Shown here: positions 1 through 9,106 of the stretch, one piece after another
Layout of the letters: each line of letters starts with the position of its first letter
How positions within the stretch are numbered: position 1 is the first letter of the stretch
Source: Olsenella_K sp050953285
GTDB taxonomy: Bacteria; Actinomycetota; Coriobacteriia; Coriobacteriales; Atopobiaceae
Direction: 5' to 3'
Length of the DNA: 64,000 nucleotides
Assembly (NCBI GenBank): GCA_050953285.1
Contig: JBMNMK010000002.1
Span: 1,302,001 to 1,366,000 of the forward strand
The notes under the pieces: generated by a model
The model's database searches: none
Told to the model about the DNA's origin: nothing
Seen by the model: only the letters and a program-made list of their open reading frames with translations
Position numbers and translations under genes: made by a program

Positions 1-1033
1 GCGCGTTGTCCAAATACCACCGAATGGTCTTCACAATGCCAACTTCATACGGCGTCTCGGGGTACCAGCCCAGCTCCGCCTTGATCTTGTCGGGCGCCAT
101 ACCATAGCGCCTGTCGTGACCTTTACGGTCGCTCACATGGGCGATAAGATCCTCGTTGATAGCGCTGTCTTGGGTAATGCGCGCCACCTCTTTGATGATG
201 GTCTTCACAATGTAGATGTTGGCACGCTCGTTGTGGCCGCCAATGTTGTAGACCTCACCCGTGCGCCCACCAGAGATGACCATATCGATGGCCTTGCAGT
301 GGTCGTCCACATACAGCCAATCCCGCACGTTTAAGCCGTCCCCGTAAACGGGCAGTTCACGGTGCATGAGACAGTTGTGGATCATGAGCGGGATGAGTTT
401 TTCTGGGAACTGGTAGGGACCGTAGTTGTTAGAGCAGCGCGTAATGAGCGTAGGCATGCCAAAGGTGTCGTGATAGGCCTTCACAAACATATCAGCAGAT
501 GCCTTCGACGCACTGTAGGGGCTATGCGGTGAGAGCGGTGTGGTCTCGTAGAAGAAATCCGCATCTTCTGGATGGGCCGGACTACCGTTTTCATTGAGCT
601 CACGAGGTATCTGGAGCGTGCCATACACCTCATCAGTACCCACCTGCAAGAAGCGATGCGCACCAAAGCCATCTGGCGTCTCCCATGCCGCGCGAGCGCA
701 GTTGAGCATGTTGACCGTGCCCATAACGTTGGTATCTGCAAAGATGCCCGGGGTTTCAATGGAGCGATCCACATGGGACTCTGCGGCAAAGTTCACCACA
801 TAATCGGGCTGATACTCCTCAAATACCCGCGTGATGGCAGCCCTATCACGGATGTCTGCGCGCACAAAGCTAAGGCGCTTATCGCCCTCCACCGAGGCCA
901 AGTTCTCAAGGTTGCCCGCGTAGGTGAGCACATCGACATTCACAATGCGGATGTCATCGTGCTTCTTGAGCATATATAAAATGAAATTGGATCCAATGAA
1001 TCCTGCTCCACCGGTGACCAGATAGGTATGCAT
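1..1033 (-). CDS. rfbB: dTDP-glucose 4,6-dehydratase RmlB (3' end cut by window)
   Basis: Second enzyme of dTDP-L-rhamnose synthesis: a cytoplasmic NAD-dependent dehydratase of the extended SDR family. The translation starts MHTYLVTGGAGFIG (NAD-binding glycine motif, residues 8-14), has the TDEVYG catalytic Thr-Asp-Glu stretch and the YSASK motif that supplies the catalytic Tyr and Lys. About 344 codons are visible, close to the usual length of 330-350, so only the very C-terminus is missing. The start at 1033 follows a purine-rich GGAAGAGAT. It is third in the order rfbA, rfbD, rfbB, 12 bp after rfbD. rfbC, the 3,5-epimerase, is not seen here. Family assignment is secure. Confidence 0.96.
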   Translation of the reverse strand, partial: MHTYLVTGGAGFIGSNFILYMLKKHDDIRIVNVDVLTYAGNLENLASVEGDKRLSFVRADIRDRAAITRVFEEYQPDYVVNFAAESHVDRSIETPGIFADTNVMGTVNMLNCARAAWETPDGFGAHRFLQVGTDEVYGTLQIPRELNENGSPAHPEDADFFYETTPLSPHSPYSASKASADMFVKAYHDTFGMPTLITRCSNNYGPYQFPEKLIPLMIHNCLMHRELPVYGDGLNVRDWLYVDDHCKAIDMVISGGRTGEVYNIGGHNERANIYIVKTIIKEVARITQDSAINEDLIAHVSDRKGHDRRYGMAPDKIKAELGWYPETPYEVGIVKTIRWYLDNA

Positions 1034-1045
1034 ATCTCTTCCGCC

Positions 1046-1951
1046 TTACATCTCTCGGGTGTCTACACTCTGTGCGTACGCATGTAGCGCGGCGCGCCAG
1101 GGGCGCATGCTGTTTCCCACCGTGCGCGCAAGATGCGCATTTTCCAAGCTTGAGTAGGCCGGGCGCGGAGCCGCTGTGGGAACACGCCGCTTGTACTCCT
1201 CTGAGCTTATGTATTCAATGGTGCAGGCGCGCCCAAACTCCTCCATGATTGCGGCAGCAAAATCTGCCCATGAGCAGGTGCCCTCGCAGGTGGCGTGATA
1301 GACACCGGGCTCCCCTGCCTGTGCGATGACCAAAATAGCATGCGCCAAATCATGAGCTGAAGTGGGGTTTCCCAACTGATCGTCCACCACACCTAAAGAA
1401 TCATGGGTGTCTGCCAGTTTCAGCATGGTTTTGACAAAGTTCTTGCCCACTCGCCCATAAAGCCACGCCGTCCTCACCACCATGGTGTTGGGACACAACG
1501 CCCGCGCAAGACCCTCACCAGCAAGTTTGCTGCGGCCATACATGCTGATGGGGTGCGGCACATCCTCTTCTGTCCGAGGACGCGCGTCAACTCCCTCAAA
1601 CACATAGTCCGTAGAGACCTGCACCAGCTTTGCCCCTTGGGCAGACGCAGCCAGCGCCAGATGCTGAGGCCCTAAGGCATTGGCGGCAAATGCCGCATCC
1701 GGTGCAGCTTCACACCCATCCACATTGGTCATAGCTGCACAGTTAATCACCAGGTCATAGGGCTTATGCGACAAGAACCATGCGCTCGTAGCCTCCCAGT
1801 TGGAGATATCGAAATCCTCCATGTCCACCAGGTCAACCTGGGCGTTAGCATAGGCGGGATCGATCGGTCCTATCTCTGATGCACCCTTGTCAATGATGCC
1901 TGCAAGCTCATGTGCAAGCTGCCCTTTTCCTCCGGTGATGAGCACGTGCAT
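1046..1951 (-). CDS. rfbD: dTDP-4-dehydrorhamnose reductase RmlD
   Basis: Last step of dTDP-L-rhamnose synthesis, the NAD(P)H reduction of dTDP-4-dehydrorhamnose. The 301-residue protein starts MHVLITGGKGQL (nucleotide-binding GGKGQL at 7-12), then has the STDYVFEG stretch and a YGRSKLAGE motif (catalytic Tyr and Lys). I chose the start at 1951 because AAGGAG lies seven bases before the ATG; the longer in-frame extension to 1996 lacks a ribosome site and family similarity. It sits between rfbA and rfbB and is probably cotranscribed with them to make rhamnose for the cell wall or surface polysaccharide. It appears to be a plain reductase, not fused to an epimerase. Confidence 0.95.
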   Translation of the reverse strand: MHVLITGGKGQLAHELAGIIDKGASEIGPIDPAYANAQVDLVDMEDFDISNWEATSAWFLSHKPYDLVINCAAMTNVDGCEAAPDAAFAANALGPQHLALAASAQGAKLVQVSTDYVFEGVDARPRTEEDVPHPISMYGRSKLAGEGLARALCPNTMVVRTAWLYGRVGKNFVKTMLKLADTHDSLGVVDDQLGNPTSAHDLAHAILVIAQAGEPGVYHATCEGTCSWADFAAAIMEEFGRACTIEYISSEEYKRRVPTAAPRPAYSSLENAHLARTVGNSMRPWRAALHAYAQSVDTREM

Positions 1952-2048
1952 GTAATAACTCCTTCTGTTTTGTGCGCCTTGCACAATGTAGTTCATAACG
2001 TAGTGGCTTGAAGCCGCAGATGCTTGTCATAATGCCGCAGAATGCTGG

Positions 2049-2948
2049 CTAAAACAGGTGCTTATCAGGCACGATGCCACCTTCTGCCACCATCTTGAGA
2101 TGGCGGCCGTAATCACTCTTTCCGTAGCGCTCCGCGCACTCCATGAGTTTTTCTCGGGGTATCCAGCCGTTTTCAAACCCGATCTCCTCGGGTACCGATA
2201 CCGGCAGATCCTGGGCAGTCTCGACCGTCCGCACAAACTCAGACGCAGCAAAGAGCGACTCCATCGTGCCGGTATCCAGCCATGCGTAGCCCCGACCAAG
2301 CGTTACAACATTCAGGCTCTTATCGGCTAGATACGCACGGTTGAGATCGGTGATCTCATATTCACCACGCTGAGAGGGCTTGACGCGCGATGCAAAATCC
2401 ACCACGCGACCATCGTAGAAATAGAGGCCGGTAACTGCGTAATTGCTCTTGGGATGCTCCGGCTTCTCCTCGATGGAGATAGCGTTATAGTCCTTATCAA
2501 ACTCCACCACGCCAAAGCGCTCTGGGTCATCCACGCGGTAGCCAAAGACGGTTGCCCGACCCTGCTCTGCCTGCTCAACGGCTCGGCGCAGATGGCGGGT
2601 GAGACCGTTGCCGTAAAAGATGTTGTCCCCCAGCACGAGCGCACAGGGATCGGTTCCCACAAAGTCTTTGCCAATCACAAAGGCCTGGGCCAGACCATTG
2701 GGCTCGGGCTGCTCGGCATAGCTCAGAGAGACGCCAAAGTCGGAGCCGTCCCCTAAGAGATTTTCAAAATTGGGCAGGTCTTTGGGCGTGGAGATGATCA
2801 GGATGTCCCGAATGCCTGCCAGCATGAGGGTCGAGAGCGGATAGTAGACCATAGGCTTGTCATATACGGGCAAGAGCTGCTTACTTGTCACCGTCGTAAG
2901 CGGATAGAGTCTGGTACCGCTGCCACCCGCAAGAATGATGCCCTTCAT
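2049..2948 (-). CDS. rfbA: Glucose-1-phosphate thymidylyltransferase RmlA
   Basis: First step of dTDP-L-rhamnose synthesis: glucose-1-phosphate plus dTTP gives dTDP-glucose. The 299-residue product starts MKGIILAGGSGTRLYPLT, the nucleotidyltransferase signature, followed by SKQLLPVYDKPMVYYPL and the VLGDNIFYG metal/nucleotide site. Length fits the short RmlA class (about 290 residues). The start at 2948 is preceded by GGGAGGG; an upstream in-frame ATG would add only MSWEGI. It is the first gene of the rhamnose set in transcription order, about 97 bp before rfbD. Confidence 0.96.
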   Translation of the reverse strand: MKGIILAGGSGTRLYPLTTVTSKQLLPVYDKPMVYYPLSTLMLAGIRDILIISTPKDLPNFENLLGDGSDFGVSLSYAEQPEPNGLAQAFVIGKDFVGTDPCALVLGDNIFYGNGLTRHLRRAVEQAEQGRATVFGYRVDDPERFGVVEFDKDYNAISIEEKPEHPKSNYAVTGLYFYDGRVVDFASRVKPSQRGEYEITDLNRAYLADKSLNVVTLGRGYAWLDTGTMESLFAASEFVRTVETAQDLPVSVPEEIGFENGWIPREKLMECAERYGKSDYGRHLKMVAEGGIVPDKHLF

Positions 2949-3032
2949 GATGCCCTCCCAGCTCATGGGGATTATCGCGCAAACATACCCATACTAGCAC
3001 ATGGCGCTATATACCCTGTGACCTGCAGAAAT

Positions 3033-4607
3033 CTACTGTGCGCTCACGCGCGCATCTGACGACTCACTCATAACGTCGCGCGTGACCGACGTCTCACCGG
3101 AGAGCTCGAGCGCCTTGTGGGCAAGCTGCTCCAACGTCTGGTCAAACGCATCATCTTCCAGCACCAGGAGCTTATCGCCCAGTTCATGCTCCATGGATTT
3201 GATCTCGGCAATGCGGTTGTTGAGCTCAAACGCCGAAGAGCTGATAACAGAGGTGGCCTCGGCTTTTTCATCTGCGCGGGCGCCCAGGCCGTCCTTGTTA
3301 CCACGCACCAACACCAAGCGTACCACCAGCAGCAGGTCTCCTACCACAACAAGGGCTAAGCCCAGAGGAGTAAAGACGTCGGGAAACGCTGCCGGCACCA
3401 GGGGTGCTACCGTCGAGCCATGCGGAATGTGGGTGATGATCAGAAGAATGGCGCCCACCGCAAAGATGGCAATCGCCACGTAGAGGCAGACCCGCGCCAG
3501 CTTGAGGTTGCCCTTGAGGAAGGCGTATTTTGTCTGGACGCTTTCACGCTTGGCGCCGCGCGCGGCCTCAAAACTTGCCTGCGCCTCTGCACACGACGCG
3601 TCCGTAGCAGCCATGATTGGCGTAAGCTTTGCCATGCGCTCCTGCGCGCGCTCGCACTGGTCAGACAGCAGGCTCAACTCCGACGCAAGAGCCGCGTCAA
3701 ACACGGCCTCTGCGTCCTGGCGCGATCTCTCCATGGCGCGCCTGAGGTCGAGCGTTGCCAAGGCATCGGCTTCCGTCCAGTCGGCGTCTTCAAACGTGGC
3801 AACAAATGCCTCTTTGGCGCGGCGGAGGTTGGTAATTTTCTGCTCTGAGAACGCCTTGATTTTGAAGGATTCTGAGACGGCATCGCCTGTGGGCGAAAAG
3901 AGCTTGAGCGTGTCACGGAAGAGCTCATCCGAAGTCTCTTCTTCTGGCGCAGGTGCCTCCTCTGGCTGCAGCTGCGCTTGTGCCTCGACTGGCGCGGTCG
4001 GACCGGTCTCGGCTGGCGCAGGTGCCTCGGCTGGCGCAGCTGCCTCTGCTGCGGCGTCTTCGGCAGGTGCGGGCATCTCAGTCGCGGCGTCTTCGGCAGG
4101 TGCGGGCGCCTCGGTGGCGGGTTTCTCTTCCGCGGCACCGTCCTCGGCAGCAGTCTCACTCACAGCTGGCATAACGTCAGCATCTGGCATAACGTCTGCA
4201 GCAGGCACAACGTCAGCAGCTGGCGTGTCGTCTTCGCCGGTGACCTCTGTGGCATCAGAAGCATCTGCCAAACTGGACGCCTCTGGCGCCTCTGGTGCGG
4301 CAGTCTCTCCAGCCGCAGGATCTTCTCGCCCGCTGACTTCTTCTAGGATGTCTTTGAGCGGCGTCCTATCTGCCGGCGTCTCACTCACCATCTGGCGCGC
4401 TACGCCCGAGAGCTCGCTCAGCTCTATGAGGTGGTGCTCAGCCAAAAACATGCTCAGGTGTGCCTCGGCGCTTGCGGGACCTGCCTCCATGGCGCGCGCG
4501 GCAAAATCCTGCGCGCCCGGCCAATCCTGCTGCTCAAGGCATGTCCGCGCACGTTTGAGGAGACTTCTCACGGCGGCCGCCGTGGCACGAGTGCTGTAGT
4601 TTTCCAA
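3033..4607 (-). CDS. Ala/Pro/Glu-rich membrane protein with TPR-like N-terminus
   Basis: Function unknown. From a TTG start at 4607 (GGAAGGTGG just upstream) the 524-residue product opens LENYSTRATAAAVRSLLKRA, then an alpha-helical repeat-like stretch of the kind that often opens actinobacterial hypothetical proteins (CLEQQDWPGAQDFAARAMEA). Residues about 90-245 are low-complexity Ala/Pro/Glu with near-repeated PAPAEDAA and AADVMP blocks, probably an unstructured linker. A coiled-coil-rich segment follows, then two hydrophobic segments (LYVAIAIFAVGAILLII and LGLALVVVGDLLLVVRLVLV) and a helical tail. I rejected the longer ATG start because the first 27 residues look spurious. The alternating repeats make the exact length likely to vary among strains. 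Confidence 0.75.
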   Translation of the reverse strand: MENYSTRATAAAVRSLLKRARTCLEQQDWPGAQDFAARAMEAGPASAEAHLSMFLAEHHLIELSELSGVARQMVSETPADRTPLKDILEEVSGREDPAAGETAAPEAPEASSLADASDATEVTGEDDTPAADVVPAADVMPDADVMPAVSETAAEDGAAEEKPATEAPAPAEDAATEMPAPAEDAAAEAAAPAEAPAPAETGPTAPVEAQAQLQPEEAPAPEEETSDELFRDTLKLFSPTGDAVSESFKIKAFSEQKITNLRRAKEAFVATFEDADWTEADALATLDLRRAMERSRQDAEAVFDAALASELSLLSDQCERAQERMAKLTPIMAATDASCAEAQASFEAARGAKRESVQTKYAFLKGNLKLARVCLYVAIAIFAVGAILLIITHIPHGSTVAPLVPAAFPDVFTPLGLALVVVGDLLLVVRLVLVRGNKDGLGARADEKAEATSVISSSAFELNNRIAEIKSMEHELGDKLLVLEDDAFDQTLEQLAHKALELSGETSVTRDVMSESSDARVSAQ

Positions 4608-4661
4608 AATATGCCACCTTCCAGCTGACGCCTTCTGACACGCAGGCGCACGAGATAAGAA

Positions 4662-4724
4662 AAGACCCGTAGCAGACGCTAGCCACAATTTTCATACAAC
4701 TGGGCCAGATGTGCCACGGGTCTT
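4662..4724 (-). terminator. Probable terminator downstream of yebC
   Basis: Two perfectly complementary 9-base arms, AAGACCCGT at 4662-4670 and ACGGGTCTT at 4716-4724, bracket a 45-base interior. Read on the minus strand, the second arm runs into TTTTCTT, as expected for intrinsic termination after yebC, which stops at 4758. The long interior makes this atypical, so it may be a branched structure. Confidence 0.5.
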
Positions 4725-4757
4725 ATGGTTCACATAAAAGATGAGACCAGAGAACGA

Positions 4758-5558
4758 TTACTCCTCCTCTGCAAGGGCCTCCTCAATCTCATCGGTACGG
4801 TTCATGGTGTCATAGACATTCTGCACGTCGTCAAGCTCTTCCAGACGATCGACCAGACGCTGAACCTTCTTGGCGTCAGCGATGCTGACCTCGGTCGGCG
4901 TGGTGGGGATCATGGTGAGCTCAGAGCCCTTGACCTCAATGCCCTGACCCTCAAGGCCTGCTACCACGTCTTGCAGAGCGGTGTAATCACAGGTGACAAT
5001 CCACTCGTCGCCGGCGTCCTCATAGTCATCTCCGCCAGCCTCTGCCACGGCCATCATGAAGGCATCCTCATCTGAGGCATTGTCACGGTCTGCAACTTTT
5101 TTCTCATCCGAGACGATGACCTTCTCCACAGCCACCTGGCCCTTACGCTCAAACTGGAAGGCAACGGAGCCAGAGGTGCCCAGGTTGCCACCTGCATGCG
5201 TGAAGGCAGAGCGGACATCTGCAGCGGTACGGTTGAGGTTGTCCGTCAGGCACTCTACATAGAATGCGACGCCGGCAGGACCGTATCCTTCATAGGTGAC
5301 CTCTTTGTAGACCACGGCGTCTGCGCCGGTGCCAAAGGCCTTGTCAATAGCTGCTTGGATCTTTGCATTTGGCATAGAAACCATGCGAGCACGGGCAACA
5401 GCAGCAGCAAGAGAAGCGTTGTTGTCCGGGTTGGGATCTCCACCGGTGCGTGCAGCAACGGTGATGTTGCGCGAATGCTTAGAGAACAGCGCGGAACGCT
5501 TGGCGTCAATGGCTGCTTTCTTGTGCTTGGTGGTAGCCCACTTAGAGTGTCCGGACAT
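4758..5558 (-). CDS. yebC: YebC/PmpR family protein
   Basis: Member of the YebC/TACO1 family, described in different bacteria as a transcriptional regulator or as a translation factor that helps ribosomes through proline runs. The protein has 266 residues and starts MSGHSKWATTKHKKAAIDAK, the family signature. Conserved blocks YEGYGPAGVAFYVE, TDNLNRTAADVRSAF and GGNLGTSGSVAFQFERKG follow. The start at 5558 has AAGGAG six bases upstream. It stands alone here, with a candidate terminator behind it. It is not next to ruvC as in many bacteria, so its context adds nothing to its role. Confidence 0.95.
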   Translation of the reverse strand: MSGHSKWATTKHKKAAIDAKRSALFSKHSRNITVAARTGGDPNPDNNASLAAAVARARMVSMPNAKIQAAIDKAFGTGADAVVYKEVTYEGYGPAGVAFYVECLTDNLNRTAADVRSAFTHAGGNLGTSGSVAFQFERKGQVAVEKVIVSDEKKVADRDNASDEDAFMMAVAEAGGDDYEDAGDEWIVTCDYTALQDVVAGLEGQGIEVKGSELTMIPTTPTEVSIADAKKVQRLVDRLEELDDVQNVYDTMNRTDEIEEALAEEE

Positions 5559-5778
5559 GCGCATCTCCTTCTTGCCTGCTGGCAGGGCATCGGCACCTGC
5601 CGCTGGGGCACTTGAACTTACTGTTAGTACGAGCCTTGGCAGAAATAGTCAGGCGCTCAAGGCATAGCACTGTGAGTCAAACATTTGCATACTACAAAAA
5701 ACCATGGTAGCTGTCGAGACACAGCAGATAAAAAGCAAAAAGTATAATAGCGGCTGCCCTATAGGCGGGCGAGAAGAA

Positions 5779-7047
5779 CTATGCGCTGGTGCCTCCGCCT
5801 TGTGCCGTCATGCTTGTCTTTGCAGCTGTGGTGGCCACAAAGGTGAAGCGCTGGTAGTAGTCGGTCTGATCTACGGTGTCGGTTACCACGTATGAGCTCA
5901 CGTAGATGTCTGACGCCTCGATGGCATAACCGGTAGCTTTATTCACAATTGTGTATGAACCGTTGTCGTTACGCTCAAGGATCCAGCGCTGAGAATCGGA
6001 ATCGGAGGGCTGGGTGGCATAGAGATGTTGTCCTGCGGGCGCTGAGGGGTCGCCGCCGTCAAGCGCCAGGCCATTTGCAAAGGTCAGCGTACACGTTTCT
6101 TCATCAACCACCGCAAGGGTGATCTGCTCTGTTGGCGCATCACTTCCTTGAGATGCGATCCTCACCGTGGTGTAATCGTCGTTTTCATTGCCCGTAGCTG
6201 CCAAAACAGCGCCATCGTTATCTGTCACTTCAAGGTAGTAGGTACCCGCTTGGATACCTTGAAGCTCATTAGGTGTCGCTACCTCTGGCTCTGTGGCGGC
6301 ATCTTCTGTTTGGACAGGCGTCTCTTGTGCTGTGTTGTGTGCCTGCCATACCACGACCACGGTTAGTATCACCAGGAGAGTCACCGCAGCAGTTATCACA
6401 ATGGGCAGAAATGGCAGCTGGGACGTCTTTTGGGGAGCCCTGTGGGAAGATCTTGGGGCAGGCCGTTGGCCGGCGTGCTGGGCGGGACGTTGGCCAGCTC
6501 GTTGGCCAGCTCGTTGGGCTGCTCGTTGGGCGGATCGTTGGTTGGATCGTTGGGCGGATCGTTGGGCGGATCGTTGGGCGGATCTCTGACCAGGTTGCTG
6601 ACCTTGTCTTTGGCCGTGCCTTCTCTCAGCCATCCTAGCTGCGTGCTGGTCTCTAGAAGACGATGCCTTCACACGCGGGCGATCTTCTGCCCGCACACGC
6701 CGCCCCGTTCCGCGCTCCTGTGAGAGCGCCATGAACTCAGCCGTGTCTTCTGGGGTAGGCGTACCTCTACCATGGCTGAGCTCTGCCAAAGGAATACCCC
6801 GCTTTGCAGGGGTTTCCTCTTGCGCGGACTCATTGCCCTCGCGGTCAGGGCGAGGTATACGAGAGCTCAGGTTTTCTCGCCTGACGCGGCTGAGATTTCC
6901 TGTGCTGTCTATGTACGTAGTGCCTTCTATGCGAGGGATTGCGCCTGTTCTCTCGTGCGGGCGCGGGGATTTTTTGGACGGGCGCGCATCATGCGGTGCA
7001 AAGGCATGCCTGTAGGGAGTTTTGTCCTTAGAACCATCGTATGCCAT
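5779..7047 (-). CDS. Gln/Arg-repeat membrane protein with ricin-type lectin-like C-terminus
   Basis: Not a named gene. The 422-residue product starts MAYDGSKDKTPYRHAF behind AGGAGG. Its cytoplasmic half is basic and low-complexity, with about ten copies of a four-residue unit like QRSA/QRAG near residues 150-205. One transmembrane helix follows (FLPIVITAAVTLLVILTVVVVW). The extracellular C-terminal domain of about 140 residues contains GIQAGTYYLEV, ALDGGDP and SDSQRWILERNDNGSYTIVNKATGYAIE, which resembles the QxW beta-trefoil of ricin-B-type lectins. Inference: a membrane-anchored carbohydrate- or wall-binding protein. The Arg/Gln tract may bind nucleic acid or anionic lipid, but nothing here shows this. 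Confidence 0.75.
   Translation of the reverse strand: MAYDGSKDKTPYRHAFAPHDARPSKKSPRPHERTGAIPRIEGTTYIDSTGNLSRVRRENLSSRIPRPDREGNESAQEETPAKRGIPLAELSHGRGTPTPEDTAEFMALSQERGTGRRVRAEDRPRVKASSSRDQHAARMAERRHGQRQGQQPGQRSAQRSAQRSAQRSNQRSAQRAAQRAGQRAGQRPAQHAGQRPAPRSSHRAPQKTSQLPFLPIVITAAVTLLVILTVVVVWQAHNTAQETPVQTEDAATEPEVATPNELQGIQAGTYYLEVTDNDGAVLAATGNENDDYTTVRIASQGSDAPTEQITLAVVDEETCTLTFANGLALDGGDPSAPAGQHLYATQPSDSDSQRWILERNDNGSYTIVNKATGYAIEASDIYVSSYVVTDTVDQTDYYQRFTFVATTAAKTSMTAQGGGTSA
6487..6592 (-). repeat. In-frame 12-bp tandem repeats coding for QRxx units
   Basis: Units of 12 bp, such as GGATCGTTGGGC on the plus strand, repeat head to tail with small variations (CGTTGGCCAGCT, CGTTGGGCGGAT). They encode QRSA and QRAG on the minus strand. 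Because each unit is four codons, slippage keeps the frame; copy number is probably polymorphic. Confidence 0.85.
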
Positions 7048-7187
7048 AGGTGGCCTCCTGCCAAAAAATGCCGATGCAGACGCTCGCACGTACGCTCGTA
7101 CGTTCTATTTTACGAGGGAATTTTTGGCGGAAACGCAGAATTTTGCCAAATATGTAAGCGGCTTCTCACTTTTGTGGCGCATCACGC

Positions 7188-8273
7188 CTATTGCTGCGCC
7201 GTATCAGGCGCCAGGTCTTTGAGTGCAGCAATGCGCCGGGGCTTTAAGAGCTGGAGCTTTCCCGCCTCAAGCACTGCGGTGGCCACATATCCTTCTGCAT
7301 TGTTCACATGCCAGCTAAAGTAAGAATTCTCATGTGGTGTCGCAAATGCATCCATGCACGACATGATGGTTCCGCCGTGAGCAACCACCCAAAGATGCGT
7401 GTCCCTGCGCGCCAACGCCTTTTCTACCAGCAAAAAGAGCGCTTGAGAAGAGCGATGGGAGAACTCCTGCATAGACTCGCCACCAGGACATCTCCCCTGG
7501 CACATGCCGTCTACCCAGGCCGTATAGTCAGGATCTGTTTCCATCTCTTGCGCGCTCCTCATCTCAAAGGCGCCAAAATTCATCTCTTTAAGGCCATCTA
7601 CCTGCACATATTCGGCATTGGGAAAGCAGATTTTGGCTGTCTCGACTGCACGCAGATACGGGCTTACGTAGACGAGCGGAACATACGGCATCACGCCTGC
7701 TGCTTCCACCTCACGCCGACCCGTCTCACTTAAGGGCTCATCCGTTGCACCAACGTAGCGATGCTCCTCGTTACCAGCGGTCTTGCCATGGCGCATGAGA
7801 AAGAGTTGGAGGCTCGGCGCGGACGGCGGTGTGGCAAGCGCAGGTGCAGGCGCCAGTGCTGCTGCAAGTTTTTCTCGCCCAGGAAATGCCCTTCCTGAAT
7901 CGTGGATGACCTGCGCTATGCCAGCCACCAGGCGGATGGCCACGTCGGCGCGCGCCGCCAGCTCACACGCAAGCCGGCCTGCTCGCTCACGCCAGAGCCG
8001 CTCTTGGGGATCGAGCGGCACCACGCCCGCGCCCACCTCCGTTGCCACCACCACGTGACAATGTGAGAGCCACGAGATGAGCGCTTTGTCGGGCGCGCCC
8101 GCACGCGCGAGTTCCTCTGTGTGGGAAACCACCTTTGGCGCCGCATGCGTGCCAAGGCACTGGAACTCATGGGTGCTGAGCTCTTCCAGCTTGAGGATGT
8201 CTGGCTGGGCATAACCCAGCGCGCGCACAAACTGATGCTTTCCTGACGCATATGCGCCGGTGATAAAAATCAT
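7188..8273 (-). CDS. cobC: CobU-like kinase domain fused to alpha-ribazole phosphatase (CobC-type)
   Basis: The 361-residue fusion is the last gene of the cobalamin operon. Residues about 1-130 resemble the cobinamide kinase CobU: a P-loop GAYASGKHQF at the start and a TEVGAGVVPLDPQERLWRE segment matching the canonical NEVGxGIVP block. The guanylate-accepting RIxxHxxxR motif of CobU is not visible. From about residue 155 a histidine phosphatase begins (LFLMRHGKTAGNE, later VVAHGGT), the family that dephosphorylates alpha-ribazole 5'-phosphate in nucleotide-loop assembly. cobS and cobU lie just upstream in transcription. The phosphatase role is well supported by family and context; the kinase-like half may be regulatory, structural or redundant. 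Confidence 0.88.
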   Translation of the reverse strand: MIFITGAYASGKHQFVRALGYAQPDILKLEELSTHEFQCLGTHAAPKVVSHTEELARAGAPDKALISWLSHCHVVVATEVGAGVVPLDPQERLWRERAGRLACELAARADVAIRLVAGIAQVIHDSGRAFPGREKLAAALAPAPALATPPSAPSLQLFLMRHGKTAGNEEHRYVGATDEPLSETGRREVEAAGVMPYVPLVYVSPYLRAVETAKICFPNAEYVQVDGLKEMNFGAFEMRSAQEMETDPDYTAWVDGMCQGRCPGGESMQEFSHRSSQALFLLVEKALARRDTHLWVVAHGGTIMSCMDAFATPHENSYFSWHVNNAEGYVATAVLEAGKLQLLKPRRIAALKDLAPDTAQQ

Positions 8274-8341
8274 GTCAGTCTCCCCTTGAGGTTGTGGCTC
8301 GGCCGTGAGGATCGAGCGCTGGTGTCAGGGCGTCTTACCAG

Positions 8342-9106
8342 CTACAGCAGGATGGCCAGCGCTGCCAGCATTCCCAGCTCTGTCATCTCAAGAAAGTATC
8401 CCGCAATATCGCCGCTCATGCCGCCAAACGCGGTGCGAGAAAAACGATAGGTCCAAGCAAATATGGCAAGGGCAACGGCCACCATAGCTGCCCCTACCTG
8501 CGGCTTCATAGCTATGAGAAAGATCATGCCTGCTGCGGCCTCCACCAGAAGGACTCCCAACGCGCGTCTGTCTGCGCCTTCGTTGAACTGGGCCAGCATG
8601 CCTTCGTGCGAGCTTTTGGGAAACGCCAGCACAGAGCAGCCGCTCAACGTGCGGCTGAGCCAGAAAATGCCCGCGAACATGAGCCACGCTTCAATGCTTG
8701 TGGCACGCAGCAAAAACTCCTGCGCCAGTGCATAGTAAACAAGCAGGTAGGAAGCTATACCCATGATGGCAAAGGCTCCGGTATGCGGGTCTTTCAGAAT
8801 AGCGCGCTTGCGCTCTGGCTCTGCGTGACTGGACTGCGCATCTATCACATCTGCAAAGCCATCAAGGTGAATGCCGCCTGTCACCGCAAGCGGCAGAAGG
8901 GTTATTACCGCTGCTACAAGACCTTGTCCAAAGCCAAGCTCCCCCGCCAGCAAGACCCACGCATACATCAATATTGCAATCACGAGGCCAATCCACGGAA
9001 AGAAGCACAGAGCGTAGCTCATGCTCTTATCATCCCACATAACCTTTGGCATAGGGATCTTAGAGAAGCAGGAAAATGCCACTACAAACGATCTAATCAC
9101 GCGCAT
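8342..9106 (-). CDS. cobS: Adenosylcobinamide-GDP ribazoletransferase CobS
   Basis: Integral membrane enzyme that joins adenosylcobinamide-GDP to alpha-ribazole to make cobalamin. The 254-residue product begins MRVIRSFVVAFSCFSKIPMP, has the GGIHLDGFADVIDA stretch typical of CobS (metal-binding acidic residues) and several hydrophobic helices. Length fits the family (about 250). Its start overlaps the end of cobU by 14 bp, indicating tight translational coupling. Confidence 0.95.
   Translation of the reverse strand: MRVIRSFVVAFSCFSKIPMPKVMWDDKSMSYALCFFPWIGLVIAILMYAWVLLAGELGFGQGLVAAVITLLPLAVTGGIHLDGFADVIDAQSSHAEPERKRAILKDPHTGAFAIMGIASYLLVYYALAQEFLLRATSIEAWLMFAGIFWLSRTLSGCSVLAFPKSSHEGMLAQFNEGADRRALGVLLVEAAAGMIFLIAMKPQVGAAMVAVALAIFAWTYRFSRTAFGGMSGDIAGYFLEMTELGMLAALAILL

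Noticed and set aside
3502..4599. 365-codon open frame on the plus strand opposite the Ala/Pro-rich membrane protein
   Set aside because: It is the antisense of a GC-rich, low-complexity gene; product is Ser/Ala repeat without family features or ribosome site.
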